A program made the position numbers and the translations under genes. A DNA stretch of 64,000 bases from Cycas panzhihuaensis. Lineage: Eukaryota; Cycadophyta. The stretch covers positions 41,547,741-41,611,740 of the forward strand of contig CM041465.1 of assembly GCA_023213395.1 (NCBI GenBank), in the 5' to 3' direction. Below, in pieces: positions 1-12,550 of this stretch. The notes beneath the pieces were generated by a model, which did not search any database, was not told the DNA's origin, and saw nothing but the letters and a program-made list of their open reading frames with translations. Within the stretch, counting starts at the first letter, position 1. Each line of letters starts with the position of its first letter.

Positions 1-2211
1 CCATTAGGGACTTTCTCACCCAGTGATGATCAACTTATAAGGATAAATAGCTTAGGGATGCCTACATATTATTCTAGGGGATTCTCATGGTTAATTATGA
101 ACATAGATAAATAAGAAGGCACTCTCAACCTAAAGTGTGATAGCAAGTTAACACCTTTGTTGTTTAGAATACAACTAAAAATTAATAATCCCAAGGGAGT
201 GGAGGTTTGTATGCTAGGGATGCTAGACCCTAATTTATCAAACAACCTTTTATGAGAGAAGTATTTATTCCTAAGAATATGATGAGGTTTATATATTAGG
301 GATGTTAGGTCATAGTAAATCAATCAAATCCTAATTTGGAGGAATAGAGCCTAGCCTAGGGGACCAAAAATATATAAATAGCAAGAAATCTTAGATTCAT
401 AACTATTATGTTGTTTTGATATTACATGCAAATAATCAAACCAAAAAGAAAACTATTCAAACAATCACTCAAGATGAAGCTATCTTGGCCTAATGCAATG
501 CTAATAAATACAAATATGCTTCTATTCCTTTTTGTTATTTTTTCTTTAGATTATTTTTTGAAAATAAATAAACTGAAGAAATCTTAATACACCTAAAGAG
601 ATAGGGGGGAGTTCTTTTATTCACTTATATTTATCTTAATTACTCTTTCTAATTCCCCCTTTTTTTTAACAAAAGAAAAGGTAGTTCACCCTAGCAAATA
701 TTTAAATCCAACTAAATGATAAAGCTTATATTTATCTTTTATTTTAACTTTTTCTTTAAAAAAAGATGGACCAGACAAATCAAAAGCAATAAATAGGAAG
801 GAGTAGACTAACTTGGTGGTAAAAAGTTGTAATGATTTTCAAATATTAATTTGATCACCATAGTATGGCTCCAATCAAAGAGAAATGGTTATTCTAGCTA
901 CCATAAGAGTTAGGATCTAAACAAAGATAAGATCACACCATAAACTAACTCCTTACAAGTATAACAAATCTTTAAACCCTAGCAAGCACTTCATACAATA
1001 GCAAGTCTATACACTAATAAAGGGTAAAGACATAAGTAGGGAAACTTTTACAAGAAATAATTAAGGAAATCCTTACTATAATTTCCTCTTTCATTCCCTT
1101 TTTTAAAGTAACTATCTAAATTAAAAATAAAAAATTTTAAAGGCAAACCAACTTACCTAATACAAGATCACCCATTTAAAGAGAAGAGAAGATATTACCT
1201 TAGAGACATGTCCTTGCTTCTCCAATGCCTCTAAATCAAGATTTTAAATTGGTTGAAGTAGGAAAAGCAATAAGAGAAAGAGGAAAAAAAGACATGACTT
1301 GGAAAAAGAGGAAGGAAAATGAAGGAGAGTAGAATCTTAAGGAGAAAAAAAGGATTAAGAGAACTCAATTCAACTTCAAGACCCAAAATACTCCAAGGAA
1401 GGCTTAAGATTTAACTCCAAAAAGTCCTTAGGCAATTATAAGTAAGAGTTTACAAGAGTGGATGCTTCATTACATAAAAGATTCTTCTTCATCTTATGAA
1501 AGAATGAAGGTAATTTATAGGAAAGAAGGCAAAAATAATGAGAGGGCTAAGTTGTGGTTCTTAATAATTCAATATCTGTATTATGGCAAATAATGGAAAT
1601 CCATTATTATTTATTTTTTATGGGAAAAAGATGAAAAATATAACCAATGATGAAAACATTACTAGCGGTGAAAAATATGACCAACAAATAAAAAATGTGA
1701 CCAAAACATACTAAAAATATGATAAAAATAAAGCTCACATTTTAGTTATATGAAGATCGCTTTCTATAAAGAAGGCTACATTTTTAGGTGATACAAAAAA
1801 TATGACCTTAATTTAAAAATATGATCTTTAATAAGAGGTTGAAGAAGTTATCTTTTCCAAAAAATCTCAAAAAAATTCAAAAGGAAAGCTATTATAGAGT
1901 GATGTTCCACTTTAACAAAGGGTTGGTCGAGTCATAAAATCATTTTTTAAAGAAAAAGATAGATTATTAAATTTTAAAAGGGTGGTTAACAAAACTAATT
2001 AAGGTAATTGGAGTAAGCATGAAATGATGGATACTTTTGTGATCTTTTCATTATTGGTAGTATAATTTAATCATATGAATAATTAATATGAATTTATCTA
2101 TCCATGATGCTAAGTAGCTACTAAACTATAATGCAATTAAATAGTGGAACCCTAAAAATATAAAGTATGAGACCTAGCCGATATTAAAAGAGGGCATAGT
2201 TAGTTGAAACA
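1..2211 (-). repeat. Partial Tat-family LTR (E0), left end outside window
   Basis: This stretch is a third copy of the long LTR of element E. Bases 1 to about 300 match 28860-29159, about 285 to 2211 match 54009-56220, and about 870 to 2211 match 16006-17639. The right end reads TAGTTGAAACA, the same terminal CA end as both E LTRs. It is oriented like the minus-strand E. It is either a solo LTR or the 5' LTR of a minus-strand element whose body lies upstream of the window. No coding function is seen. Confidence 0.85.
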
Positions 2212-2399
2212 TCAACCACTTTAAAAATGATGAGGAAATCTTAGAATATTTAGTAAGAGCTTCTCCCATCTTCTTATATAACCATCAAAAGCTAGGCTTC
2301 CCTAAATATATTTATCCTAACTCACACTTAGCAAGTGTAAATCAAGACTTTCATACTTCTTCTTCTCTACTAGATATTATAGCTCCTCATTTCAAGTAT
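2212..2399. other. Short stretch without recognisable feature
   Basis: This lies between the LTR end and the first recognisable gypsy pol similarity. It may be upstream pol sequence too decayed to read. I see no RNA gene or repeat in it. Confidence 0.4.
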
Positions 2400-3990
2400 G
2401 AAAATACCATGCTAGTAGGGGAGACCATAGATATTAACCTCAAAATTAACAACCATCCTAGAGGAATTAAAGTGGGAGTGATTGCTCACCCTTTGAGGTT
2501 TAACAACTTAAGGAAGTCTTTAATGAGTTCTTTATAATCTTCGCATGGGACTATAATGACATGAAGGGTTTATACCCTAATGTCATATTCCACAATATCA
2601 CTACCATTCTTAAGCCTATCCTAAGCAACAAAAGTAGAGACCCATTTAGCCTTAACTTTCCATATCATTCAAGCAAGAAGTTGAAAAGTTATTAAAAGTT
2701 GATTTATTAAGATAGTAGATTATTTTTAATGGAAATTAAACATCATTCTTGTTACAAAAATAAATGGTTCTATTTGTATTTGTATTGATCCTTTTGATAT
2801 TAGTAATCCATGTCTTAAGGACAATTTTTTATTGTTCTTTCTTAACTAGATTTGGGATCAAATTGGAGGCTTTGAAGAGATGTCCCTTATAAATAGTTTT
2901 TCAAGATATAATCAAATTCTCATCTCACTTAAGGATTATCATAAAATGGAACTCTTTATGATATAGGATACATTTTCTTATAAGGTCATATAATTTGGAT
3001 TGAAAAATGATGGTGCTACCTATAAATAGGCTATGGTTTTTATCTCCTATGACTTGGTTAACATTGCAATCGTTGTCTACATCAATGACATGTTAGGGTT
3101 GTCACAATATTGAAAACATCACATTCATAATCTAAGAACTATTTTTAAAGGATGTCATAAGTATTGATTGTGCCTTAACCCTAATAAGTATATGTGTATA
3201 TATTTATTACCACCATTAGTAAGATGCTCAAAAATATTATTTCAAGAAATGGCATCTCAGTAGACCCCAACAAAGTCAAGGCCATAGTTGAAATACCCCC
3301 ACTATGTAATAAAAGATAAATTAATTTGTTTCTTAGAATCCTTAGGTTCCTCTGAAGATTCATTACTTATTTCAATTTAAATATGAATCCCCTTATAAAA
3401 TTCCTTAAAAAGAGGGTTTCTCTCAAATAAATGCTAGTTGTCTAAGGTTCATTTAATAAACTTAAGTAACCATTAGTTTCTAATATGATTCTCACTTAGC
3501 CTACTTTTGATAAACCTTTCATCCTATATAAAACTTCCACTAAGGAATCCCTCAAGGGTATGCTTACCTAAGAAGGTGAATTTAGGCCTAGGTGAGCTAT
3601 CTACTTTATTAGTCATACATTAATGGCTATAAAGATAAATTGTTTATCATCTAAAAAGGAGTGATTAGCCTTAGTCTTTATAATTTAGAAATTACAACAT
3701 TATTTTCTTGGTAACACCATACATGTCATTATGCAATTAGACCTCATTCATCTCTTTCTTACCAAAGCTGATCTTACTAGGTGAGTAGGAAAATGGGCCT
3801 TACTTCTCCAAGAATTTGATTTACAAATCATCAATCAAAAGTCAAAGAAATGTATAATTATTATTAAATAGCTCATTACATCATCCATTCCCAACATGGA
3901 TGATGATATTATTAATGATGTACTCCTAGACAAGCATATATTTTAGGTAAATATTGTCCCAAATGAAAATGAATCACTCTAGTATAAGGA
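2400..3990 (+). pseudogene. Ty3/gypsy pol remnant (protease-RT linker, RT, RNase H)
   Basis: This is a decayed plus-strand polyprotein fragment. About 2540-2690 reads like the linker before the reverse transcriptase (FAWDYNDMKGL). About 2740-2830 matches the RT start (VTKINGSICICID). About 2960-3110 matches the thumb and palm, with the catalytic YxDD box changed to YIND. About 3250-3300 reads GISVDPNKVKAI, the RT-RNase H connection. RNase H similarity (YFISHTLMAIKIN) continues to about 3960. Wording of these motifs is typical of Tat/Athila elements. Frameshifts and stops abolish function. It lies in the opposite orientation to the adjoining E0 LTR, so it is probably older flanking sequence and not that LTR's own interior. 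Confidence 0.8.
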
Positions 3991-4029
3991 TATTATAAGA
4001 ATTCAAAATTTCACTCTAATACTATACTG

Positions 4030-4503
4030 AAATATACTCATAATATACAATAAAAGTATATCAATCATGTATAATAAATTAATCATGCTATGAGGAATAT
4101 ATATAAATCATATATTATAAGATTAACATATAAAATAATATCATAAAATATAAACTATAAATATAACAATGCATGCACTACAAAAGATAATAGATTTATA
4201 CATGGAAAACCCAATATGGAAAAAACCACCAAAGAAGGTTAGAATTGGAAGCTCCTTTTTAATGATACCAAATTATTACATCTCCTTTCTTAAGTTTTTG
4301 AGTAGTGTGTGTATATATTTATAGAGTATGTCACCTCATGAATAACCTATTATATCTCTTCAATTATTTCATTATCTAATAGGATGTATATATGAATAGT
4401 CATGCATATCACACTTATCAATGCTCTTAATAAGTGAAATTTTATATGGGTCTACTTTATCATATTAAACATTATATATGTGATGATATCACATATTCTA
4501 ATA
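4030..4503 (-). repeat. Tork-like Ty1/copia LTR remnant
   Basis: The segment contains ACATGGAAAACCCAATATGG followed by an AAAAACCACC-type run, which is the reverse complement of the conserved GGTTTTCCATGT stretch typical of Tork-type copia LTRs. The related copia F LTR carries the same motif. On the minus strand the right edge begins TATTAGAATA and is preceded by the purine-rich AATGGGAAG, as expected for a polypurine tract beside a 3' LTR. The left boundary is approximate and no second LTR was found. Confidence 0.55.
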
Positions 4504-5556
4504 CTTCCCATTAATGTTTAATATCTCTAATTTGTAATATTCAAATCTTCATCCTTGATCTTCATTATCTTCATATTTTTTCTATATATTGGAATTTATA
4601 AAGCTATAACTTATATCAAATTAAATTAAGGTGTATCACCTATAACCTATAAATTTATTAACATCATGCTTATTTCTTGTAAGAAATTAACCTATAAAAC
4701 TTGTAGTCATCTATGATTATCAGTGACCAACTATGAGCATCTATCTACGAAATACCTATAAACTAATCATCAATTAACCATCAACAATCTTAATTTTATG
4801 GCTTTTACTTGTCATGTTTATATGAAGTTTTCTCCTCAACTTCATATAGTTACCTATAAAGCTATTATAAATGTTAATACTATTAATTTTTCATCCTAAT
4901 AATCTTATGAATAAAATGATTACTGACATGTATATGAGTAAATAATAACCATAATAACCAACATATTACTGAAATATATATAAGTAAATAATAACCATCC
5001 TAACTCTTGTATATGAGTAAACAACTTGTGTTCTACCTCACTCAATACCTCTACATGTATTTATAGCTTTCTTTTGGTAACCATTAACCTCATCAACATC
5101 AACAAATCAATAAATTAAACATACTAGTTCTAGGAACAAGGTATAACACTTGGCTAGGTCAAGTTAGTTGTAATAAGGTAATGTAAATAGCGTATTCCCA
5201 TGCCTCTTATCATGTATGCCAAGTTAGATTCTCACTCATAAACACATATCTAATATCAGTTAGATAACCTCAACATATAAATTTGGTGTATTAAGTAAAT
5301 AATATATGAGAATTCTCCATGTTTTATAAATAGATGGAAAATTATATCATCACCTCAACTTTCTAATATCATCTACAAATAAACTGGGCCCTTCATTAAT
5401 AAATCTAGTGGTGTCATCAATTATCATTTATTCATTCAAACAAGTATCTAATAAAGATCATTAAATTTAACTAGTTTTATATACCCACTATATGATATGT
5501 GTCAAATACCAAGGGGTGTTTTCATATGTCTAACATATATCAAGATTCCCATATCA
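4504..5556. other. AT-rich noncoding stretch, probable remnant of the same copia-like element
   Basis: No coding similarity could be read in six frames. A loosely duplicated segment of about 50 bp (TATGAGTAAATAATAACCA type) occurs around 4940-5020. The stretch lies on the internal side of the copia-like LTR at 4030-4503, so it is most simply the non-coding rest of a deleted or non-autonomous element. Confidence 0.35.
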
Positions 5557-5561
5557 AATAA

Positions 5562-5947
5562 TGTTATGATACCAACCAGTGATTTTTACTCCAAAGGAGT
5601 GATAAAAGATCATAAATAGATCTTTTATTATAGTAGCATCTTAGATTTATATTTAGAATATGAAAGGATATAAGAAAAGTCAAAGAACACCAAAAGATAG
5701 GTTATATGTAAGTATAATCTTACAATAAGAGATTATAACATAAGAGATTTTTTCTACAAATGTATGGCCTTAAGTAGACAAAAGTGACCAATTTTCCCTA
5801 GCATCTTATTAGTGGACCATGTAGTCTTTAATCTCATTGGTGGAGATATATAGCCTATGCACACATTGATAATTGATATTAACCTTTACCACTTTAACCA
5901 TATGTTTGGATATTTATATGTCACTAACCTTGGGAGGTTACTTAAGA
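5562..5947 (-). repeat. Element G 3' LTR
   Basis: It starts TGTTATGATACC next to TSD AATAA and pairs along its length with 12166-12550. Shared blocks include AATAGATCTTTTATTAT, the AATCTTACAATAAGAGATTA block and GGAGGTTACTTAA. The 386-bp length is ordinary for a chromovirus LTR. Its inner end reads TTAAGA where the partner reads TTAACA. Confidence 0.92.
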
Positions 5948-5959
5948 TGTCCACTATCT

Positions 5960-7100
5960 AAGATGTTAAATCTTTAAAATGTTGTAGATGTGGATGTTTC
6001 TTGATGAAGTCTTCTAATTCCCATATAGCTTCCTCAAGTTAGTGAGTATTTAAAATACATATAGGGAAAATTATAATGATCTCTTATTCTAGAAAGGTAA
6101 GAAGTGCTATTTGGGAGGTGATAGACTTCCCCTAGTATTTTTTTATATAGGAAACATGAAAAATGTTATGGATTTTAGTGTTAGAGGGGAGGTCAAGGGT
6201 ATAAGTGATTATGCTAATTTGCTAAATGATTTTATAAGGGTCATAATATTGAGGACTTAGTATATGGGATTTATTATGGCAAAGAGAGTGTTGTTTATAA
6301 GGCTAAAGGTGAAGGAAACTAAGTCATCCACTTTAAAAGATTGATTAGAGTAGTGGTGATTTAGTTGTTTCATTTAGTTTTATGTAGAGGTCAAGTTTTG
6401 CTTAAGGGTATATAGGATTTGATCCATATCCTATACAATTTATTGTACCTTAATAGTATAGAGATTAGTGTCCAAGTCATGATAGGATGGTGAGGGGTAA
6501 CCATAGAGGGACATGAATGTAATCATTCTAATTATAAGTTGATGAGAAAAATTATATGAGTGTTCTACTAAGGCTAGCCATAAAGTCCAATATCTTTGGT
6601 GTTCTAAAGAAAAATAATATAGGCATGTTTCTAAGATTTTTGTTAATAATTTTAGATTTTCCATCCATTTAAGGGTAATAGGATGAGCTCATATTGAAGG
6701 ATGCTTATAATATGAAAAATAGCTCTTACCAAAATATGTTCATAGATTTGGAATCTCTATTAGATACAATTATTTATGGAAATCCATGAAGGCAAAAGAT
6801 GAATTAGATATAAAGGTTAGCCAAATTGGGGGGTTTATAAGTAGTATGGATAGGTATAAGTAGGGCATATTTATTTAAGTGATCCATGATTACCTAAATA
6901 TAATTAAACCTAGTTAATAATGAGAGTCTAATGATAAAGTCCATGGAAATGGCTTGCCATTTACCCAAGGGGCTTTTAGAGGCTAAACTAGGATAGGTTG
7001 GGCCTTAGTACCCACCTTATTACATTGACATATATCACATTTAGATATATATATATAAGGGTGATAAACTTTATATGGGTCCAATATAAATATGACCAAA
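5960..7100 (-). pseudogene. Element G integrase with C-terminal chromodomain (decayed)
   Basis: Integrase inserts the element's cDNA into host DNA. On the minus strand the zinc-binding half is visible at about 7060-7020 (CDICQCNKVG, the CC part of HHCC). The core's C-terminal portion is at 6664-6520 (WTLWLALVEHSYNFSHQ, then LYGYPSPSY, matching the conserved family WxxxLPLVEFAYN and LYGR blocks). About 6190-6100 reads IHNVFHVS-like, the GPY/F-adjacent segment. About 6085-5975 reads EEAIWELEDFIKKHPHLQ, a chromodomain signature; chromodomains bind modified histones and steer integration. Stops and frameshifts are frequent. The chromodomain supports chromovirus status; the clade within chromoviruses is not certain. 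Confidence 0.8.
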
Positions 7101-7299
7101 TTCAATGATAGGTTTTATCAAATTATGAGTGACCACCAAGGGGAGTATTGTGATACTCAAATAGGATGTAGGAAATAAATGGTAAGGATGGGTGGACAAA
7201 AATGTGATTTTGATAAAGAATGTGATTATTATGTAAGCTCTAATCTTTATAATTTTGAGCCTTATTATCCTAGGTGGTAAAGTCAAGTTAGGCTTTGTT

Positions 7300-9100
7300 G
7301 TCCTCAAATAGGTTTTAGAGCTAGGAAGGTTGGGGTGTAGAGATGGACTAAATATGGTAGGTTCAGATGGAAGTCAAGAGAGAGGATCTATAATAATATT
7401 ATCCATATCCCTTTTATAAGAGATGGTAAAGTCAAAGACTTATAATATATCAACCCATTTGACTTGCTCTTTAGATAAAACCAGTTGGTCCAATAAGTGA
7501 TGGAGAATATGGTGGTTAATCAAAATGGTAAACTTAGAGCAAAGCAAATATTAGTTCCACTTATCTATTATATACATAATATCCCTCATTTCTTTTTAAT
7601 AAGCAGATAGTTTGCACTCATGCTTTTCGATCTTATGACTTTCAAATATAATGGGGTGAAAATTCTATATGAGGATAACCCATAGCCCCACACATGATGC
7701 ATCATATTTTAATTAGAAAGGCTAGGAAAAGTCAGGAGTAGAGAGGGCTAGTGCAGTTGACATGAAGGCATCATTAGCACTTAGTGGCCATTAAAAGGAG
7801 TCCTTATAGAGCAACTTCATTAAGGGAGCTACTATGTAAGCATAATTTTTAATGAAGAAATGATAAATACTACTTAGTTTAAGGGAGGCCTATAGTTAGG
7901 TGAGGTTCTTTAGCGTGGGCCACTGGATGATGACCATTATTTTATCTAAGTCAACTCATACTCTTATTGTATAAATGATGTGACCTAAGTACTATAATTT
8001 AGTTTTTCCAAATTAATATTTTGACATTTTCATATATAATTAGTTTTGAGAAAAGATCTGGAGGGAAGGTTCCAAATGTTAGGGATGTAGAGACATGATG
8101 ATGATATAAATTAATATGTTACCAAAGAAGCCAATAATAAACTTTCAAATATAAGGGGCAAAAATTTTATTCATAAGGGCTTTGAAGGTGGATAGATCAT
8201 TATAGAACCTAAATGGCATTACCTAAACTTTAAAGTGGCTATGATGGATTCAAAAGGTCATTTTGTGTTTATCCTTGAGGGCTATTAGTATTTAATAATA
8301 TCTAGATTGCAAGTATAATTTAGAAAATGTTATAGCCCCATATATTGCATCTAATATATAATCAATTTGGGGAGTGGAGAACTTATTCTTAATAGTTAGT
8401 TTGTTGAATTCTCTTGACATTTACCATCACACCAAAATCTCAAGGTATTAGTAGAGAGGGAGCTGAAGCCTTAAGAAGGCCTAGGAATAAGTACACACCA
8501 ACCCACCCATGTATTAGAGAGTCAAGTTTAGAAACACCTAAGAAGGGGCTAGGATACTACAAAACCCACCCACAAACTAAACTCAAACCATGGACCCCCA
8601 CTCTGATACCACTTAGCATTTACCATCACACCAAAACCTTAAGATATTAGTGGAGAAGGAGCCATTTCCTTAAGAAGGATCAAGAATAAGTCCATGTCCA
8701 CCCACCCATAAATCAAAGAGTTGAGTTCAGAACAACCTAAGAGGAAGCTACGATACTCCAACAAATTCCTTATAATCAATATAATGTTGAAAAGAACCAT
8801 CTATTTTTTGAACTAGTATAATGGGGGCTATATAATGGATTTTACTAAGTTATATTATCCCTATATTTATAAGTTTGTTACTGATGCACTCAATTTTATT
8901 CTTTTGAAAGTGAGAATTCTAATATAGACATAAGTTGATGGGGTTATAAGGGTTTTAAATTCTATGGTATGGTAAGATCTATAATCTAGGGGAGGGCCAC
9001 TAGGTAAGGTGGTAATAATAAATTAGTATTTAATAAGAATAGATTAGATATCAGGGTGAAATTTAGGCTACAATTAAATGTTGTTAAGGTAAATAATATA
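7300..9100 (-). pseudogene. Element G reverse transcriptase-RNase H (decayed, split by a TRIM)
   Basis: On the minus strand the RT runs from about 9000 down to 7980 and RNase H follows to about 7380. At 8830-8770 the conserved start before the VDYRALN region is readable in degenerate form. At about 8130-8080 the palm reads FFGNILIY, so the catalytic DD of the family is replaced by GN. It continues with ENKLYAKLSKCEFG-type text in the order expected. The frame is broken by the TRIM insertion at 8412-8763 and by many stops. It cannot encode active enzyme. Confidence 0.82.
8412..8763 (-). mobile_element. TRIM/SMART-type miniature LTR retrotransposon
   Basis: The element is 352 bp with direct TSD AATTC (8407-8411 and 8764-8768). 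It has two LTRs of about 152 bp, at 8412-8564 and 8612-8763. They share TTTACCATCACACCAAAA, CCACCCATG/A and the GATACTCCAACA-type end. Only about 47 bp lie between them. On the minus strand this internal part begins with TGGTATCAGAG (8601-8611), a primer-binding site for initiator-Met tRNA. It ends with the G-rich polypurine-like GTGGGTGGG (around 8565-8573). There is no coding capacity, so mobilisation must have depended on enzymes supplied in trans. The TSD and the continuous RT similarity on both sides prove the insertion. Confidence 0.93.
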
Positions 9101-12100
9101 GATAATGCTATTGTTAAACTTCTTACTCATTTTCTTGGGAGAAATGAACTTTTCTAGTGGTGATTAGAGATCGTAAAGTTTACAAGTTTAGCCATAGTGG
9201 CCTTTAAACATTATAAATGGATTCTTTAGAGAGTTATTAGTACTATATATGCCTAATATTTATAGTTATTAGACTCTTAAGATGGTGTTTTATCCCCCAA
9301 TACATAAGGCATAAAAATCTAACCTGAGTTAATAAGTACTAATTTGAACTTAGAGGTTTTAAATAACACCTACATAATGAAGGGTGTAGCAGCCTAGTAA
9401 AGAATAATTAAACCCTATTTTTAACTTAATGTATATGTTTAATTATTTAGCTACTATAATATTAATAAAGTTTAATAACTACCACTATCAATCAAAATTA
9501 TAATGGGGGTTTTCATTAACATCCCTCTTATTCAAAATGGGTTAGGGCAAGCAGAAGAAGAAATAGTGGATAGGGATGTTTTAGGTTCAAGTTCAAGAGT
9601 CAAGGAGGGTTCCAAAGGTTTATCATCTTTGATTTCATCTTTGTAATTAGAATTAAGGTTAATGATGAATATGACTCTTTTAGCTTTACATGCATGACCA
9701 TGCCCGAGGACCCACTTTTTTATACACTAAGAATATAGACTAGCTTCTTTATGCTTGTGAACCTCAGATGTGGGTATTTATATATGTATTGATGGATGTT
9801 CTATTACTAGTCTTTTAGTTGGACAATCTACTAATTATCATTATTGTTCCTCTACTTAAAGCCTTAAAGGTCTATATGGATTTGTAGCCCTTTGGCAACT
9901 AAACCATAAAGAGTTTTCTATAAACCTAAATACTTGCTCTATTGCAAATTTAACTTTAATGGACTTATTTGATTTGATAACACCTTAAAGTCTAAGAGGT
10001 TGGTTGGTCTTTAACCTCATTAGATTTATTCTTTGAGACTAGCTATATAAGTTTTAATCAATGTCTATTTTTTAGGTTCTAGATAACTCGATTACAAATG
10101 GACTAGAACTCATTTATATAAGCTTCAACTGATGTTATTTGTCTTAACCACATCAATTGATTGAAAATTTATTGGTTTCATGTCTCCTCATATTGCTCGA
10201 AGAAGAATTTTCAGAATTAATCCTATGTTTGATTTAATGGATACTCGCAGATCTACTATTTATACTAGTGGTGAGCTTTGTCTTCTAAGTTGATGGAGGT
10301 AAATGTTAGTCAATTAACTTTGAGCATATGATTAAGTATAAAATATGAATCTAATTTATTAATCTAACTACGAGTTACATCCTTATTTAGATTTGTATCA
10401 AAGATTGATATATTGATATCATGATTGAGTGGTTATCATAGAGACTAATGAGGTGGAGATACACCTTGCAAAGTTCTACCTTATGAGGTATTGGTGGAGT
10501 TGGAGTTAGATGTAGAGATAACATTAGAGAGTTGATTATACATAATTGTAACCTATTGAGTAAGGTTTACAAAGTCTATTGATAGATTAGTTGTATCATA
10601 TTTGTGTATGTCCTACATAGAGAGGAACTAAGTTTCCAAAGTGGAAAGGTGTTTAGAGTAATTTAGTGGTGCCATCATTGAAGAAATATAGAAGGGGTTT
10701 TGATGAAGTGGGATCTAGTTAGAAAAAATAAATATAAGAAATAGGGGAGACAAGTAGGATGGGTATCAAAGGAGTGGTGATATATAAAAGGAATAGAGAG
10801 GGGAAAGAAGGGCAGAGTGCAAGGGTTTTTATAGTTTGTTGGTCCTTAAAACTAAGTAAGAAAATCACCAAGTGCACTTGAACAAGCTCAACGAACTCAT
10901 CAAGATGATATAAGTAGGAAGTAAGCAAAAAAATGAGGCCTATGGGCCCCATGGGATGCTTGTAGGATAAATTTCTCAAAATTTGAGAATTGAAAATGAC
11001 CTAGTGGACTCTATTTAGTGTGAAATAAGATGCATAAATTATTATAGTATTTATTTATTTATTTGGTAATGAGTCTAATGGCATAGGTCTTATTTAAATC
11101 TGATATGTATTTACAAATTTATGACTCTTTTTTTTTTTTTTAATGGACTAAATAAGGGATTAAACTCAATTGGGTTGGACTAGGTTTAGGTGACTATGAT
11201 GTGGATGGAATATGATACAAATGATGTTAAAAGTTTGAATAAGAACTCTAATGTTAAGTATCTAGTTACTGATTATACTAAAATTTTCTTGAGTGCTAAA
11301 CTATATAAATCTGCACGTGCTTTAATTTGATAATTGTGTTGCTTTTCATGGAATCACTTTATTGAATATGATGGTGTTTGTATAGAGTGTTGTTATTAAT
11401 TTACTTAATAATAAGTTATAATTACAAATTTATGGTAGTCCTCAGTTGTATTAATAGAAGTATAACAAACTCAAGATGTTTGCATGGAAGGCTTATATAA
11501 TAATCAATATGCAGTTAATGGGAGAACCTACCAAACTCTAATAAAGGAGTGTTTGACTCTATAGGCCCTACAATAAACTTTCTTATCATTACTATAAATT
11601 AACCCAATATCTTAGGGAATTATCTATACAGGAAAAATTATCCTCGTAATCTCTATAATTATGTTGGGATGTTTGTATAGACTAGATTTTAGGCACTAAC
11701 CACTAACTCGTGCACCATAAAAGGGATAAATGGTTGACTATTTTCCTATTCTAAGTTGGTGGGGGAGCCTATAGAGGTCCTTTTATATACTTTATGGTCC
11801 ATGGAGATATAAGTCTATAATTAGGTTATGTTTGAAGCCTAGGTAATGGTGTAATTCACACCTCACCTCACACAGTAGCATATACCTAACTATGCTTAGC
11901 CAATAATGACAAATCCCTATGATATTTATAGGCACCTAGTATAGGGTCTTTACCTAAATACTAGAGGAGGGAAGGATAGGACTTATTGATTTAGAGTGAA
12001 TTTCCCCCTTGAAGTTGACTTGTGTAAATACTAGAACTAAATAAAATTTAAAAAATAAAAATTACTTGTAATTGAGAGTTTGGAAATTCATCGAGGAAAA

Positions 12101-12140
12101 AAATTTTCCTTTTCATGACTATTAAATCTTCCTACTATAT
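9100..12140 (-). pseudogene. Element G gag-protease region (decayed)
   Basis: This is the 5' part of the element's polyprotein on the minus strand. At about 9725-9660 a zinc-knuckle-like segment reads KWVLGHGHACKAKRVIF, the form found at the gag-protease boundary of plant chromoviruses. Protease would follow towards 9100 but its active-site Asp box is not clearly readable. Minus-strand 10979-10719 stays open for 86 codons and lies where gag is expected, but I do not recognise capsid motifs in it. About 11000-12140 would hold the gag start and leader; no start codon could be chosen. Confidence 0.6.
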
Positions 12141-12150
12141 CTTTGTGACT

Positions 12151-12163
12151 CACTTTGATACCA
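12151..12163 (-). other. Primer-binding site of element G
   Basis: The minus strand reads TGGTATCAAAGTG, close to TGGTATCAGAGC, the complement of the initiator-Met tRNA 3' end. It sits two bases inside the 5' LTR (12166-12550), where reverse transcription of the element would be primed. Confidence 0.88.
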
Positions 12164-12165
12164 CT

Positions 12166-12550
12166 TATTACAATCCCAACCAATAATTTTTACACTAAGG
12201 GGATGATAAAAGAGTACAAATAGATCTTTTATTATTGTAATATCTTAGATTTATATTCATAATATAAAAGGACACAAGAAAGCTTAAATAATATCAAAGA
12301 GAAGTTGTACACAAGTATAATCTTACAATAAGAGATTATGACATAAGAGATATCTTTATAAAAGTATGGTCTTAAGTAGATAAAATTGGTCTTTTTTTCT
12401 AGCATTCTATTTGTGGACCATGCAACTTTTAATCTTATTAGTGGAGATATATAGCTTACATACATATATTGATAATTAACATTAACTTTTACCACCTTAA
12501 CCATGTAGTTAGATGCTTATATATTGCTAACATTAGGAGGTTACTTAACA
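12166..12550 (-). repeat. Element G 5' LTR
   Basis: It pairs with 5562-5947 and ends AACA beside TSD AATAA (12551-12555). Its inner end reads TATTA where the partner has TGTTA, a G-to-A change in keeping with the decay seen elsewhere. Confidence 0.92.

Larger units (their letters stand above)
5562..12550 (-). mobile_element. Element G: complete but decayed Ty3/gypsy chromovirus
   Basis: This LTR retrotransposon lies on the minus strand. It is flanked by the 5-bp TSD AATAA (5557-5561 and 12551-12555). LTRs lie at 5562-5947 (3') and 12166-12550 (5'). A primer-binding site of the initiator-Met tRNA type lies at 12151-12163. Gene order on the minus strand is gag, protease, RT, RNase H, integrase, chromodomain, which is the order of plant chromoviruses. 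All genes contain stops and frameshifts. A TRIM element sits inside the RT (8412-8763). Its right TSD ends only four bases before the TSD of element E. Confidence 0.93.

Noticed and set aside
8601-8620. tRNA gene fragment at tRNA-like words such as TGGTATCAGAG
   Set aside because: Only the 11-12 bases complementary to a tRNA 3' end are present; these are primer-binding sites beside LTRs. No cloverleaf was found.
8414-8650. A 78-codon plus-strand open frame
   Set aside because: It lies entirely within the TRIM element's LTRs and internal part, which are noncoding, and has no known protein motif.
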